This document shows, piece after piece, positions 10,972 to 24,239 of a DNA stretch of 64,000 bases. Location: assembly GCF_029227915.1 (NCBI RefSeq), contig NC_079882.1:20279001-20343000 (forward strand), in the 5' to 3' direction. The stretch is from Hydractinia symbiolongicarpus. Lineage: Eukaryota > Cnidaria > Hydrozoa > Anthoathecata > Hydractiniidae. The translations under genes were made by a program, and so were the position numbers. Every line of letters starts with the position of its first letter. Position 1 is the stretch's first letter. The notes under the pieces were generated by a model, which saw only the letters and a list, made by a program, of their open reading frames with translations, was not told the origin of the DNA and made no database searches.

Positions 10972-13641
10972 TTATTCTTCTTCTAACTGTGCTTTTATTT
11001 GTGAAAGTTTATTTATATATTCAAGCCGACTAAATGGAATAGGAGAGAATAAACGCCAATCAACGTCTTTCGAACAACGAGAGAATGTAGTGTATGTCAT
11101 TCCTAAATTTAAGGCTTCCATCTTTACATCATCACTGAGTTTAATTTAGTATATGTTTGTCCTTTACCAATGGTCATGCCTTGTGATTTAGCAATTATGA
11201 AGGCATACCCTGGTATTAGTGGGAAGTCGATCCTAGAACAACAATTGTCGTCACATCTACCTTCGTTACCAGGTAAAGAAACGAGAGGTAAAAAAAACCA
11301 TGTTCGATGCGAGTGTAGCCAAACAGGCCCCTTGTATATTGGGAACTAACAACTATAATTTCAGGAAATTGAGGAGGTCTTGACCTTTCGGTATAAACAA
11401 TTGTAACTACAGTACCCATTGCTCCATTATTTAATCTTAAACCAGTCAAAACTATCTGGTTTTTTGTAAGTATAACTCTACACCCAAACGTAATTATACA
11501 TTTGGGTGGTATTTGATCAATTTGCTTGTCCTGACTGTGATGTCTCCCTCCACCAGTGAAAGGTATAACTGTAACAGGGACACCTAGTTGTGAAAAAACA
11601 CTGAGAAAAGAGTCTTCTCACTACTTGGTAAAGAATCAAAGGTTCTATTAATAATATCTTGCGAGTCTAATTGTGTTATTCTTCAACTGTCTAGCAACTT
11701 AATTTGATCTGGTTTTTGTCTCATTACTTGAACTAAAACTTTGGTAGAAGATCTATAAAAAGCATAACCTGCATGTACTGCTGGAGAGGAACTTGGAAAA
11801 GAAGATTTATAAAGGTCAGTTTCCCTTAATGCTCCCAGTTAAAATAAACTACCAAATGAGGATGGAATACATCCAAAGCTGGTTTGTACTTGGTTGGCAT
11901 GGTCTACTTTTGCAGTAACTTCACAAAATCTCTGACTACACCATGCAGTAGACTTTGACCAATCATACCTTGTACATTTTTAACTAACTTTCGGAATTAC
12001 AAATCAGATAACGGGTAATCATTCAATGCTGCTGAAGCAAGTAATTTGTTCTTTTTAACAGTTGGAGGTGTTACAGAATGAATAGTATAACCATCTGGGC
12101 ACCTGTGGGAGCCAAGTTTAAAACTGACTTGTTTGATTTAAATACTCTGCACACTAGCCTTGTTAAAGTTTATATTATTTGACTTTTCCCTGTACCGGCA
12201 CTTCCCTGAACAATGACTCGCAGAGGAACAATTTCAAAATTTGTATTACTAGCAACAGATTGTAAGTGTTTAATGTGAAAATAAACCACTTGCATTTGTT
12301 TATCATTCACCATTCTTACATTTTCATCAGAAAGATTGCATTGAAAATTATGTACATTTCTTTTTTTTCAGAAGTTTTTAACATGTTCTTCACCCAGTTT
12401 TTAGTTTCCTCAATATCTACTGAATGGGGGAAATTTCGTGCTTACTCATGCCAGTTATACAAAGTATCTCCATCTGGCAGAACTACATCACCAATTTACG
12501 GGTTAATTGCATGGGCTCTCTTTTTCTCAGATAATGTCACGAAGTAATGCATTACCCAAATATTCAGTTTGTGACTGCTGTGATGACATTGACTGCGATT
12601 GACTTTGGAATAATTCTGAATCTTCCAATACCTGTAGCTTTCTTTAATATGTTTTCGTCATAATGTGCCTTAGCCAATTTTATAACTTCTAATAAAGCTT
12701 CAGAGCATTCTTCAGAACCTAAGAAGTTTGTGAAAGCATCCTTAAAGTTGTTGTGGCCGATTTGGTTACATAGGTAATCCAGTAAAAACAGGAACATAGC
12801 CTAGCTCACAGCCTGTACTTTTAGGGCAATCACTAATCTTTGCCCAATTAAGAAGGGTAATCGCAGGGAGTCTTTAACGTCTCTGTCATCTCTATACAAA
12901 ATTTGTCCAAATGTGTGGAATTTGTGACAGTACCAGTACAATCATTCTGCATTTTTAAAGTTCTATAACCACTCAATCCAATTCTTTTGAATTTTCTACA
13001 GTAATGACATAATTTTGATCTAGTGTTGATGAAATCAGCAGCAGATCCTAGTGCATCAGCCATGCCAACAGTTTTTATTAGTAGTCTTTAAGCTATACTT
13101 CGGACAGATGCATTACTGGCAGATGTATTCAATAAATTACTATAAATAGTTACTAATGCACTGGTTGTGGCAGCTCCTTTACAAGCAAGAGAAATAAAAT
13201 CTTGTTCTATAATTGGCAGGGTGTCACAGTTTGCTAACCAACTTATGGGTCTACATTTTGCATGTTGTATAAATTTAGGATTATCAGTTAGTCTTTCATA
13301 ATATGGATGTGCTCCATCAATAATTACTGGGTTATGAGGATGAATGTTTTTTCTTGAAGTTGTCTGGGTTTCTTCATCAAATTATCCAAAGTTAAATCTA
13401 CAATACTTGACAACCTTTTTAATTTTCGTTCCATCTGGATTATTAATAGTAATGAACAAATGCACCTATGTAAAAAAATTTTGTTTACAAGAACAATGTG
13501 GAATTCTTTCAATTCTTGAATTGTATTTATATCAGCCAATGTGTTCTGAAGAATGGTTCCATCAACAGGTAATGCACTACTTTCTGGTTTTGCCCACAAT
13601 GATTTGTTTGGTAACCATTTTCAGCTGAATGCAATGATATA
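10972..13641 (-). pseudogene. Helitron-like Rep/helicase element, dead, left inverted copy
   Basis: Reading leftwards from about 13641 there is a decayed Rep-type N-terminal part with KYCRFNF. Next comes the RLLIKTVG block that precedes the conserved RDxSAQE region of Helitrons. Then there is a PIF1-family helicase: Walker A GSAGTGKS at about 12183-12216, LRLNNGAMGTVV near 11400-11450, IIAKSQGMTIGK near 11161-11207, LGMTYTTFSR, and the C-terminal PFSRLEYINKL ending at a stop at 10972-10974. Frames are interrupted by several stops and frameshifts, so no protein is made. Positions 11837-13641 are nearly identical to 25117-26943 in inverted orientation and share the same disabling stops. Only this copy keeps the helicase C-terminus. 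Element ends (TC..CTRR hairpin) were not located. Confidence 0.75.
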
Positions 13642-14350
13642 AATTTTAGGGAAAAAATACCTTATTCCATGAAAATAACGACTCAAGAAATTAACGGGAA
13701 TTAAATTAACGGTCATGAAATTAACGAGGTTCAATAAAATTATTTTGAAAAAGGCATTTAATTAACTTGGCTGAGCAAGGTTGTTTTTAAAAATGTATTT
13801 AATTAACGCGAATTTAAGAAAGAAGAGAAAATCATTTCGAGCTGGAAAAACCTTTTTAACAGTAAGTAACTTTTTTCATATGATATGAAGTTTTAATTTT
13901 ACAAAAATGGGTCCATGTTGATCTGGCTATTAGCTTCTCTAGCGCTTTTAACATTTTTGTTATCTCAGCAGCCCTCCAACCAGCAGTGATGATGTTACGA
14001 CCTTTTTCAGTTTAGAAAAACTCGTAGATGCTCTTCATGAGTTTCGCATTGTCGGGTTTCAAAGTTGTCAAGCGAAGATCAACTTCAATGGTTGTCACGT
14101 CACGATCAGAGTTTAGATAGTGAAGCGGTTACAAGGCGGTTTTCGTTGTTTGGAAAGACAATGTTAAAAATTTAAAGATTTGGTAGGAAAAGTGCTTACT
14201 TGGATCAGAGTATGAAGATGATACAAAGCTAATTTAAAACACCGTTGAGCTATCGTCTGATGAGGAGGAAATAGTAGAAACTTTGTGAAGAAATTGTATT
14301 TTTATATTTTTTAGGCCTTTATATATTATAAAAAAATATAAAATAAGTAT
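13642..14350. other. spacer between Helitron copy and satellite, with three proto-monomers
   Basis: At 13688-13732 three consecutive 15-bp blocks each start AAATTAAC and then diverge (GGGAATT, GGTCATG, GAGGTTC). This is the same period and core as the satellite. Further TTTAATTAAC motifs occur near 13757 and 13797. The remainder, up to the start of the array, is unrecognised AT-rich sequence. Confidence 0.65.
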
Positions 14351-17300
14351 AAAACAGTATTTAAATTAACAGTCTTTAATTAACAGTATTTAAATTAACA
14401 GTCTTTAAATTAACAGTATTTAAATTAACAGTCTTTAAATTAACAGTATTTAAATTAACAGTCTTTAAATTAACAGTCTTTATATTAACAGTCTTTAAAT
14501 TAACAGTATTTAAATTAACAGTCTTTAAATTAACAGTCTTTATATTAACAGTCTTAAAATTAACAGTCTTTAAATTAACAGTCTTTAAATTAACAGTCTT
14601 TATATTAACAGTCTTTAAATTAACAGTCTTTAAATTAACAGTCTTTAAATTAACAGTATTTAAATTAACAGTATTTAAATTAACAGTATTTAAATTAACA
14701 GTCTTTAAATTAACAGTCTTTAATTAACAGTCTTTAAATTAACAGTCTTTAAATTAACAGTATTTAAATTAACAGTCTTTAAATTAACAGTCTTTATATT
14801 AACAGTCTTTAAATTAACAGTCTTTAAATTAACAGTATTTAAATTAACAGTATTTAAATTAACAGTCTTTAAATTAACAGTCTTTAAATTAACAGTCTTT
14901 AAATTAACAGTATTTAAATTAACAGTCTTTAATTAACAGTCTTTAAATTAACAGTCTTTAAATTAACAGTCTTTAAATTAACAGTCTTTAAATTAACAGT
15001 CTTTAAATTAACAGTCTTTAAATTAACAGTCTTTTAATTAACAGTCTTTAAATTAACAGTCTTTAAATTAACAGTCTTTAAATTAACAGTCTTTAAATTA
15101 ACAGTATTTAAATTAACAGTCTTTAAATTAACAGTCTTTAAATTAACAGTCTTTAAATTAACAGTCTTTAAATTAACAGTCTTTAAATTAACAGTCTTTA
15201 AATTAACAGTATTTAAATTAACAGTCTTTAAATTAACAGTCTTTAAATTAACAGTCTTTAAATTAACAGTCTTTAAATTAACAGTATTTAAATTAACAGT
15301 CTTTAAATTAACAGTCTTTAAATTAACAGTCTTTAAATTAACAGTATTTAAATTAACAGTCTTTAAATTAACAGTCTTTAAATTAACAGTCTTTAAATTA
15401 ACAGTATTTAAATTAACAGTCTTTAAATTAACAGTCTTTAAATTAACAGTCTTTAAATTAACAGTCTTTAAATTAACAGTCTTTAAATTAACAGTCTTTA
15501 AATTAACAGTCTTTAAATTAACAGTATTTAAATTAACAGTCTTTAAATTAACAGTCTTTAAATTAACAGTCTTTAAATTAACAGTCTTTAAATTAACAGT
15601 CTTTAAATTAACAGCCTTTAAATTAACAGTCTTTAAATTAACAGTATTTAAATTAACAGTCTTTAAATTATCAGTCTTTAAATTAACAGTATTTAAATTA
15701 ACAGTCTTAAAATTAACAGTCTTTAAATTAACAGTCTTTAAATTAACAGTATTTAAATTAACAGTCTTTAAATTAACAGTCTTTAAATTAACAGTCTTTA
15801 AATTAACAGTCTTTAAATTAACAGTATTTAAATTAACAGTATTTAAATTAACAGTATTTAAATTAACAGTATTTAAATTAACAGTCTTTAAATTAACAGT
15901 CTTTAAATTAACAGTCTTTAAATTAACAGTATTTAAATTAACAGTCTTTAATTAACAGTCTTTAAATTAACAGTCTTTAAATTAACAGTCTTTAAATTAA
16001 CAGTCTTTAAATTAACAGTATTTAAATTAACAGTCTTTAAATTATCAGTCTTTAAATTAACAGTATTTAAATTAACAGTCTTAAAATTAACAGTCTTTAA
16101 ATTAACAGTCTTTAAATTAACAGTCTTTAAATTAACAGTATTTAAATTAACAGTCTTTAAATTAACAGTCTTTAAATTAACAGTATTTAAATTAACAGTC
16201 TTTAAATTAACAGTCTTTAAATTAACAGTCTTTAAATTAACAGTATTTAAATTAACAGTCTTTAATTAACAGTCTTTAAATTAACAGTCTTTAAATTAAC
16301 AGTCTTTAAATTAACAGTCTTTAAATTAACAGTATTTAAATTAACAGTCTTTAAATTATCAGTCTTTAAATTAACAGTATTTAAATTAACAGTCTTAAAA
16401 TTAACAGTCTTTAAATTAACAGTCTTTAAATTAACAGTATTTAAATTAACAGTCTTTAAATTAACAGTCTTTAAATTAACAGTCTTTAAATTAACAGTCT
16501 TTAAATTAACAGTATTTAAATTAACAGTCTTTAAATTATCAGTCTTTAAATTAACAGTATTTAAATTAACAGTCTTTAAATTAACAGTATTCAAATTAAC
16601 AGGCTTTAAATTAACAGTCTTTAAATTAACAGTATTTATATTAACAGTCTTTAAATTAACAGTATTTATATTAACAGTCTTTAAATTAACAGTCTTTAAA
16701 TTAACAGTCTTTAAATTAACAGTCTTTATATTAACAGTCTTTAAATTAACAGTCTTTAAATTAACAGTATTTAAATTAACAGTATTTAAATTAACAGTCT
16801 TTAAATTAACAGTCTTTAAATTAACAGTCTTTAAATTAACAGTCTTTAAATTAACAGTCTTTAAATTAACAGTATTTATATTAACAGTCTTTAAATTAAC
16901 AGTATTTAAATTAACAGTATTTAAATTAACAGTCTTTAAATTAACAGTCTTTATATTAACAGTATTTATATTAACAGTATTTGAATTAACAGTATTTGAA
17001 TTAACAGTCTTTAAATTAACAGTCTTTAAATTAACAGTCTTTATATTAACAGTATTTAAATTAACAGTCTTTAAATTAACAGTCTTTAAATTATCAGTCT
17101 TTATATTAACAGTATTTAAATTAACAGTCTTTAAATTAACAGTCTTTAAATTAACAGTCTTTAAATTAACAGTCTTTAAATTAACAGTCTTTAAATTAAC
17201 AGTCTTTAAATTAACAGTCTTTAAATTAACAGTATTTAAATTAACAGTCTTTATATTAACAGTATTTATATTAACAGTCTTTAAATTAACAGTCTTTAAA

Positions 17301-20300
17301 TTAACAGTCTTTAAATTAACAGTCTTTAAATTAACAGTATTTAAATTAACAGTCTTTATATTAACAGTATTTAAATTAACAGTATTTAAATTAACAGTCT
17401 TTAAATTAACAGTCTTTATATTAACAGTATTTATATTAACAGTATTTGAATGAACAGTATTTAAATTAACAGTCTTTAAATTATCAGTCTTTAAATTAAC
17501 AGTCTTTAAATTAACAGTCTTTAAATTAACAGTCTTTAAATTAACAGTCTTTAAATTAACAGTCTTTATATTAACAGTATTTAAATTAACAGTCTTTAAA
17601 TTAACAGTCTTTAAATTATCAGTCTTTAAATTAACAGTCTTTAAATTAACAGTCTTTAAATTAACAGTCTTTAAATTAACAGTCTTTAAATTAACAGTCT
17701 TTATATTAACAGTATTTAAATTAACAGTCTTTAAATTAACAGTCTTTATATTAACAGTATTTAAATTAACAGTATTTAAATTAACAGTCTTTAAATTAAC
17801 AGTATTTAAATTAACAGTATTTAAATTAACAGTCTTTAAATTAACAGTATTTAAATTAACAGTCTTTAAATTAACAGTATTTAAATTAACAGTATTTAAA
17901 TTAACAGTCTTTAAATTAACAGTATTTAAATTAACAGTCTTTATATTAACAGTATTTAAATTAACAGTATTTAAATTAACAGTCTTTAAATTAACAGTAT
18001 TTAAATTAACAGTATTTAAATTAACAGTATTTAAATTAACAGTATTTAAATTAACAGTCTTTATATTAACAGTATTTAAATTAACAGTCTTTAAATTAAC
18101 AGTCTTTATATTAACAGTATTTAAATTAACAGTATTTAAATTAACAGTCTTTAAATTAACAGTATTTAAATTAACAGTCTTTAAATTAACAGTCTTTAAA
18201 TTAACAGTCTTTATATTAACAGTATTTAAATTAACAGTCTTTAAATTAACAGTATTTAAATTAACAGTCTTTAAATTAACAGTCTTTAAATTAACAGTCT
18301 TTATATTAACAGTCTTTAAATTAACAGTCTTTAAATTAACAGTATTTAAATTAACAGTATTTAAATTAACAGTCTTTAAATTAACAGTCTTTAAATTAAC
18401 AGTCTTTAAATTAACAGTATTTAAATTAACAGTCTTTAATTAACAGTCTTTAAATTAACAGTCTTTAAATTAACAGTCTTTAAATTAACAGTCTTTAAAT
18501 TAACAGTATTTAAATTAACAGTCTTTAAATTATCAGTCTTTAAATTAACAGTATTTAAATTAACAGTCTTAAAATTAACAGTCTTTAAATTAACAGTCTT
18601 TAAATTAACAGTATTTAAATTAACAGTCTTTAAATTAACAGTCTTTAAATTAACAGTCTTTAAATTAACAGTCTTTAAATTAACAGTATTTAAATTAACA
18701 GTCTTTAAATTAACAGTATTCAAATTAACAGTCTTTAAATTAACAGTCTTTAAATTAACAGTATTTATATTAACAGTCTTTAAATTAACAGTATTTATAT
18801 TAACAGTCTTTAAATTAACAGTCTTTAAATTAACAGTCTTTAAATTAACAGTCTTTATATTAACAGTCTTTAAATTAACAGTCTTTAAATTAACAGTCTT
18901 TAAATTAACAGTATTTAAATTAACAGTCTTTAAATTAACAGTCTTTAAATTAACAGTCTTTAAATTAACAGTCTTTAAATTAACAGTATTTAAATTAACA
19001 GTCTTTAAATTAACAGTATTTAAATTAACAGTATTTAAATTAACAGTCTTTAAATTAACAGTCTTTATATTAACAGTATTTATATTAACAGTATTTATAT
19101 TAACAGTATTTGAATGAACAGTATTTAAATTAACAGTCTTTAAATTATCAGTCTTTAAATTAACAGTCTTTAAATTAACAGTCTTTAAATTAACAGTCTT
19201 TAAATTAACAGTCTTTAAATTAACAGTCTTTATATTAACAGTATTTAAATTAACAGTCTTTAAATTAACAGTATTTAAATTAACAGTATTTAAATTAACA
19301 GTCTTTAAATTAACAGTCTTTAAATTAACAGTCTTTAAATTAACAGTCTTTAAATTAACAGTCTTTATATTAACAGTATTTAAATTAACAGTCTTTAAAT
19401 TAACAGTCTTTATATTAACAGTATTTAAATTAACAGTATTTAAATTAACAGTCTTTAAATTAACAGTATTTAAATTAACAGTCTTTAAATTAACAGTCTT
19501 TAAATTAACAGTCTTTATATTAACAGTATTTAAATTAACAGTCTTTAAATTATCAGTCTTTATATTAACAGTATTTAAATTAACAGTCTTTAAATTAACA
19601 GTCTTTAAATTAACAGTCTTTAAATTAACAGTCTTTAAATTAACAGTCTTTAAATTAACAGTCTTTAAATTAACAGTATTTAAATTAACAGTATTTAAAT
19701 TAACAGTCTTTATATTAACAGTATTTAAATTAACAGTCTTTATATTAACAGTCTTTAAATTAACAGTATTCAAATTAACAGTCTTTAAATTAACAGTATT
19801 TAAATTAACAGTCTTTATATTAACAGTCTTTAAATTAACAGTCTTTAAATTAACAGTCTTTAAATTAACAGTATTTAAATTAACAGTCTTTAAATTAACA
19901 GTCTTTAAATTAACAGTCTTTAAATTAACAGTCTTTAAATTAACAGTCTTTAAATTAACAGTATTTAAATTAACAGTCTTTCAATTAACAGTATTTAAAT
20001 TAACAGTATTTAAATTAACAGTCTTTAAATTAACAGTCTTTATATTAACAGTATTTATATTAACAGTATTTGAATTAACAGTATTTAAATTAACAGTCTT
20101 TAAATTATCAGTCTTTAAATTAACAGTCTTTAAATTAACAGTCTTTAAATTAACAGTCTTTAAATTAACAGTCTTTAAATTAACAGTCTTTATATTAACA
20201 GTATTTAAATTAACAGTCTTTAAATTAACAGTATTTAAATTAACAGTATTTAAATTAACAGTCTTTAAATTAACAGTCTTTAAATTAACAGTCTTTAAAT

Positions 20301-23300
20301 TAACAGTCTTTAAATTAACAGTCTTTATATTAACAGTATTTAAATTAACAGTCTTTAAATTAACAGTCTTTATATTAACAGTATTTAAATTAACAGTATT
20401 TAAATTAACAGTCTTTAAATTAACAGTATTTAAATTAACAGTCTTTAAATTAACAGTCTTTAAATTAACAGTCTTTATATTAACAGTATTCAAATTAACA
20501 GTCTTTAAATTAACAGTCTTTAAATTAACAGTCTTTAAATTAACAGTCTTTAAATTAACAGTCTTTAAATTAACAGTATTTAAATTAACAGTCTTTAAAT
20601 TAACAGTCTTTAAATTAACAGTCTTTAAATTAACAGTCTTTAAATTAACAGTCTTTAAATTAACAGTCTTTAAATTAACAGTCTTTAAATTAACAGTCTT
20701 TAAATTAACAGTCTTTAAATTATCAGTCTTTAAATTAACAGTATTTAAATTAACAGTCTTTAAATTAACAGTCTTTAAATTAACAGTCTTTAAATTAACA
20801 GTCTTTATATTAACAGTCTTTAAATTAACAGTCTTTAAATTATCAGTCTTTAAATTAACAGTCTTTATATTAACAGTATTTAAATTAACAGTCTTTAAAT
20901 TAACAGTCTTTAAATTAACAGTATTTAAATTAACAGTCTTTAAATTAACAGTATTTAAATTAACAGTATTTAAATTAACAGTATTTAAATTAACAGTCTT
21001 TAAATTAACAGTCTTTAAATTAACAGTCTTTATATTAACAGTATTTAAATTAACAGTATTTGAATTAACAGTCTTTATATTAACAGTATTTAAATTAACA
21101 GTCTTTAAATTAACAGTATTTAAATTAACAGTCTTTAAATTAACAGTCTTTAAATTAACAGTCTTTAAATTAACAGTCTTTAAATTATCAGTCTTTAAAT
21201 TAACAGTATTTAAATTAACAGTCTTTAAATTAACAGTCTTTAAATTAACAGTCTTTAAATTAACAGTCTTTAAATTATCAGTCTTTAAATTAACAGTATT
21301 TAAATTAACAGTCTTTAAATTAACAGTCTTTAAATTAACAGTCTTTAAATTAACAGTCTTTAAATTAACAGTCTTTAAATTAACAGTCTTTAAATTAACA
21401 GTCTTTAAATTAACAGTCTTTAAATTAACAGTCTTTATATTAACAGTCTTTAAATTAACAGTCTTTAAATTAACAGTCTTTATATTAACAGTATTTAAAT
21501 TAACAGTCTTTAAATTAACAGTCTTTAAATTAACAGTATTTAAATTAACAGTATTTAAATTAACAGTATTTAAATTAACAGTATTTAAATTAACAGTATT
21601 TAAATTAACAGTCTTTAATTAACAGTCTTTAAATTAACAGTCTTTAAATTAACAGTCTTTAAATTAACAGTCTTTAAATTAACAGTCTTTAAATTAACAG
21701 TCTTTAAATTAACAGTCTTTAAATTAACAGTCTTTAAATTAACAGTCTTTAAATTAACAGTCTTTAAATTAACAGTCTTTAAATTAACAGTCTTTAAATT
21801 AACAGTCTTTAAATTAACAGTCTTTATATTAACAGTCTTTAAATTAACAGTCTTTAAATTAACAGTCTTTAAATTATCAGTCTTTAAATTAACAGTCTTT
21901 AAATTAACAGTCTTTAAATTAACAGTATTTAAATTAACAGTATTTAAATTAACAGTCTTTAAATTAACAGTCTTTAAATTAACAGTCTTTATATTAACAG
22001 TATTTAAATTAACAGTCTTTAAATTAACAGTCTTTATATTAACAGTATTTAAATTAACAGTATTTAAATTAACAGTCTTTAAATTAACAGTATTTAAATT
22101 AACAGTCTTTAAATTAACAGTCTTTAAATTAACAGTCTTTATATTAACAGTATTCAAATTAACAGTCTTTAAATTAACAGTCTTTAAATTAACAGTCTTT
22201 AAATTAACAGTCTTTAAATTAACAGTCTTTAAATTAACAGTCTTTAAATTAACAGTATTTAAATTAACAGTCTTTAAATTAACAGTCTTTAAATTAACAG
22301 TCTTTAAATTAACAGTCTTTAAATTAACAGTCTTTAAATTAACAGTCTTTAAATTAACAGTCTTTAAATTAACAGTCTTTAAATTAACAGTCTTTAAATT
22401 ATCAGTCTTTAAATTAACAGTATTTAAATTAACAGTCTTTAAATTAACAGTCTTTAAATTAACAGTCTTTAAATTAACAGTCTTTATATTAACAGTCTTT
22501 AAATTAACAGTCTTTAAATTATCAGTCTTTAAATTAACAGTCTTTATATTAACAGTATTTAAATTAACAGTCTTTAAATTAACAGTCTTTAAATTAACAG
22601 TATTTAAATTAACAGTCTTTAAATTAACAGTATTTAAATTAACAGTATTTAAATTAACAGTATTTAAATTAACAGTCTTTAAATTAACAGTCTTTATATT
22701 AACAGTATTTAAATTAACAGTATTTAAATTAACAGTATTTGAATTAACAGTCTTTATATTAACAGTATTTAAATTAACAGTCTTTAAATTAACAGTATTT
22801 AAATTAACAGTCTTTAAATTAACAGTCTTTAAATTAACAGTCTTTAAATTAACAGTCTTTAAATTATCAGTCTTTAAATTAACAGTATTTAAATTAACAG
22901 TCTTTAAATTAACAGTCTTTAAATTAACAGTCTTTAAATTAACAGTCTTTAAATTAACAGTCTTTAAATTAACAGTCTTTAAATTAACAGTCTTTAAATT
23001 AACAGTCTTTATATTAACAGTATTTAAATTAACAGTCTTTAAATTAACAGTCTTTAAATTAACAGTCTTTAAATTAACAGTCTTTAAATTAACAGTCTTT
23101 AAATTAACAGTCTTTATATTAACAGTCTTTAAATTAACAGTCTTTAAATTAACAGTCTTTATATTAACAGTATTTAAATTAACAGTCTTTAAATTAACAG
23201 TCTTTAAATTAACAGTATTTAAATTAACAGTATTTAAATTAACAGTATTTAAATTAACAGTATTTAAATTAACAGTATTTAAATTAACAGTCTTTAATTA

Positions 23301-24237
23301 ACAGTCTTTAAATTAACAGTCTTTAAATTAACAGTCTTTAAATTAACAGTCTTTAAATTAACAGTCTTTAAATTAACAGTCTTTAAATTAACAGTCTTTA
23401 AATTAACAGTCTTTAAATTAACAGTCTTTAAATTAACAGTCTTTAAATTAACAGTCTTTAAATTAACAGTCTTTAAATTAACAGTCTTTAAATTAACAGT
23501 CTTTATATTAACAGTCTTTAAATTAACAGTCTTTAAATTAACAGTCTTTAAATTATCAGTCTTTAAATTAACAGTCTTTAAATTAACAGTCTTTAAATTA
23601 ACAGTATTTAAATTAACAGTATTTAAATTAACAGTCTTTAAATTAACAGTCTTTAAATTAACAGTCTTTAAATTAACAGTCTTTAAATTAACAGTCTTTA
23701 TATTAACAGTATTTAAATTAACAGTCTTTAAATTAACAGTATTTAAATTAACAGTCTTTAAATTAACAGTCTTTAAATTAACAGTCTTTAAATTAACAGT
23801 ATTTAAATTAACAGTCTTTAAATTATCAGTATTTATATTAACAGTATTCAAATTAACAGTCTTTAAATTAACAGTCTTTAAATTAACAGTCTTTATATTA
23901 ACAGTCTTTAAATTAACAGTATTTAAATTAACAGTCTTTAAATTAACAGTATTTAAATTAACAGTATTTAAATTAACAGTCTTTAATTAACAGCCTTTAA
24001 ATTAACAGTATTTAAATTAACAGTATTTAAATTAACAGTCTTTAAATTAACAGTCTTTAAATTAACAGTCTTTAAATTAACAGTCTTTAAATTAACAGTC
24101 TTTAAATTAACAGTCTTTAAATTAACAGTCTTTAAATTAACAGTCTTTAAATTAACAGTCTTTAAATTAACAGTATTTAAATTAACAGTCTTTAAATTAA
24201 CAGTATTTAAATTAACAGTCTTTAAATTAACAGTATT
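14351..24237. repeat. 15-bp satellite array, ~9.9 kb, with higher-order structure
   Basis: The monomer is TTAACAGTCTTTAAA, repeated without spacers about 650-660 times. Variants are few: CTTT/ATTT, TAAATT/TATATT, TTAACAG/TTATCAG, rare TTGAATT, TTCAAATT and GAATGAAC, and a 14-bp form (CTTTAATTAACAG) near 14374, 14718, 14927, 15946, 16260, 18434, 21613, 23292 and 23981. Markers repeat at fixed distances: 20721/22400, 20841/22520, 21186/22865, 21613/23292 and 21875/23554 are all 1679 bp apart (112 monomers, one of 14 bp). Positions 19081-19529 recur at 20041-20489 (960 bp, 64 monomers) with one visible difference. Because 15 is divisible by 3, minus-strand frames of up to 445 residues of NLKTV pentapeptides appear. 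I treat these as by-products, not genes. Confidence 0.97.
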
Positions 24238-24239
24238 GA

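Noticed and set aside
13344-13628. 94-codon plus-strand frame (and its mirror at 25130-25432) as a gene
   Set aside because: It is antisense to the decayed Helitron Rep region in both copies. The Rep-type KYCRFNF reading explains the sequence better.
14351-24237. CRISPR-like array or telomere repeat
   Set aside because: The 15-bp units follow each other without spacers and the array is internal. The unit is not a telomere-type G-rich hexamer. It is a satellite.
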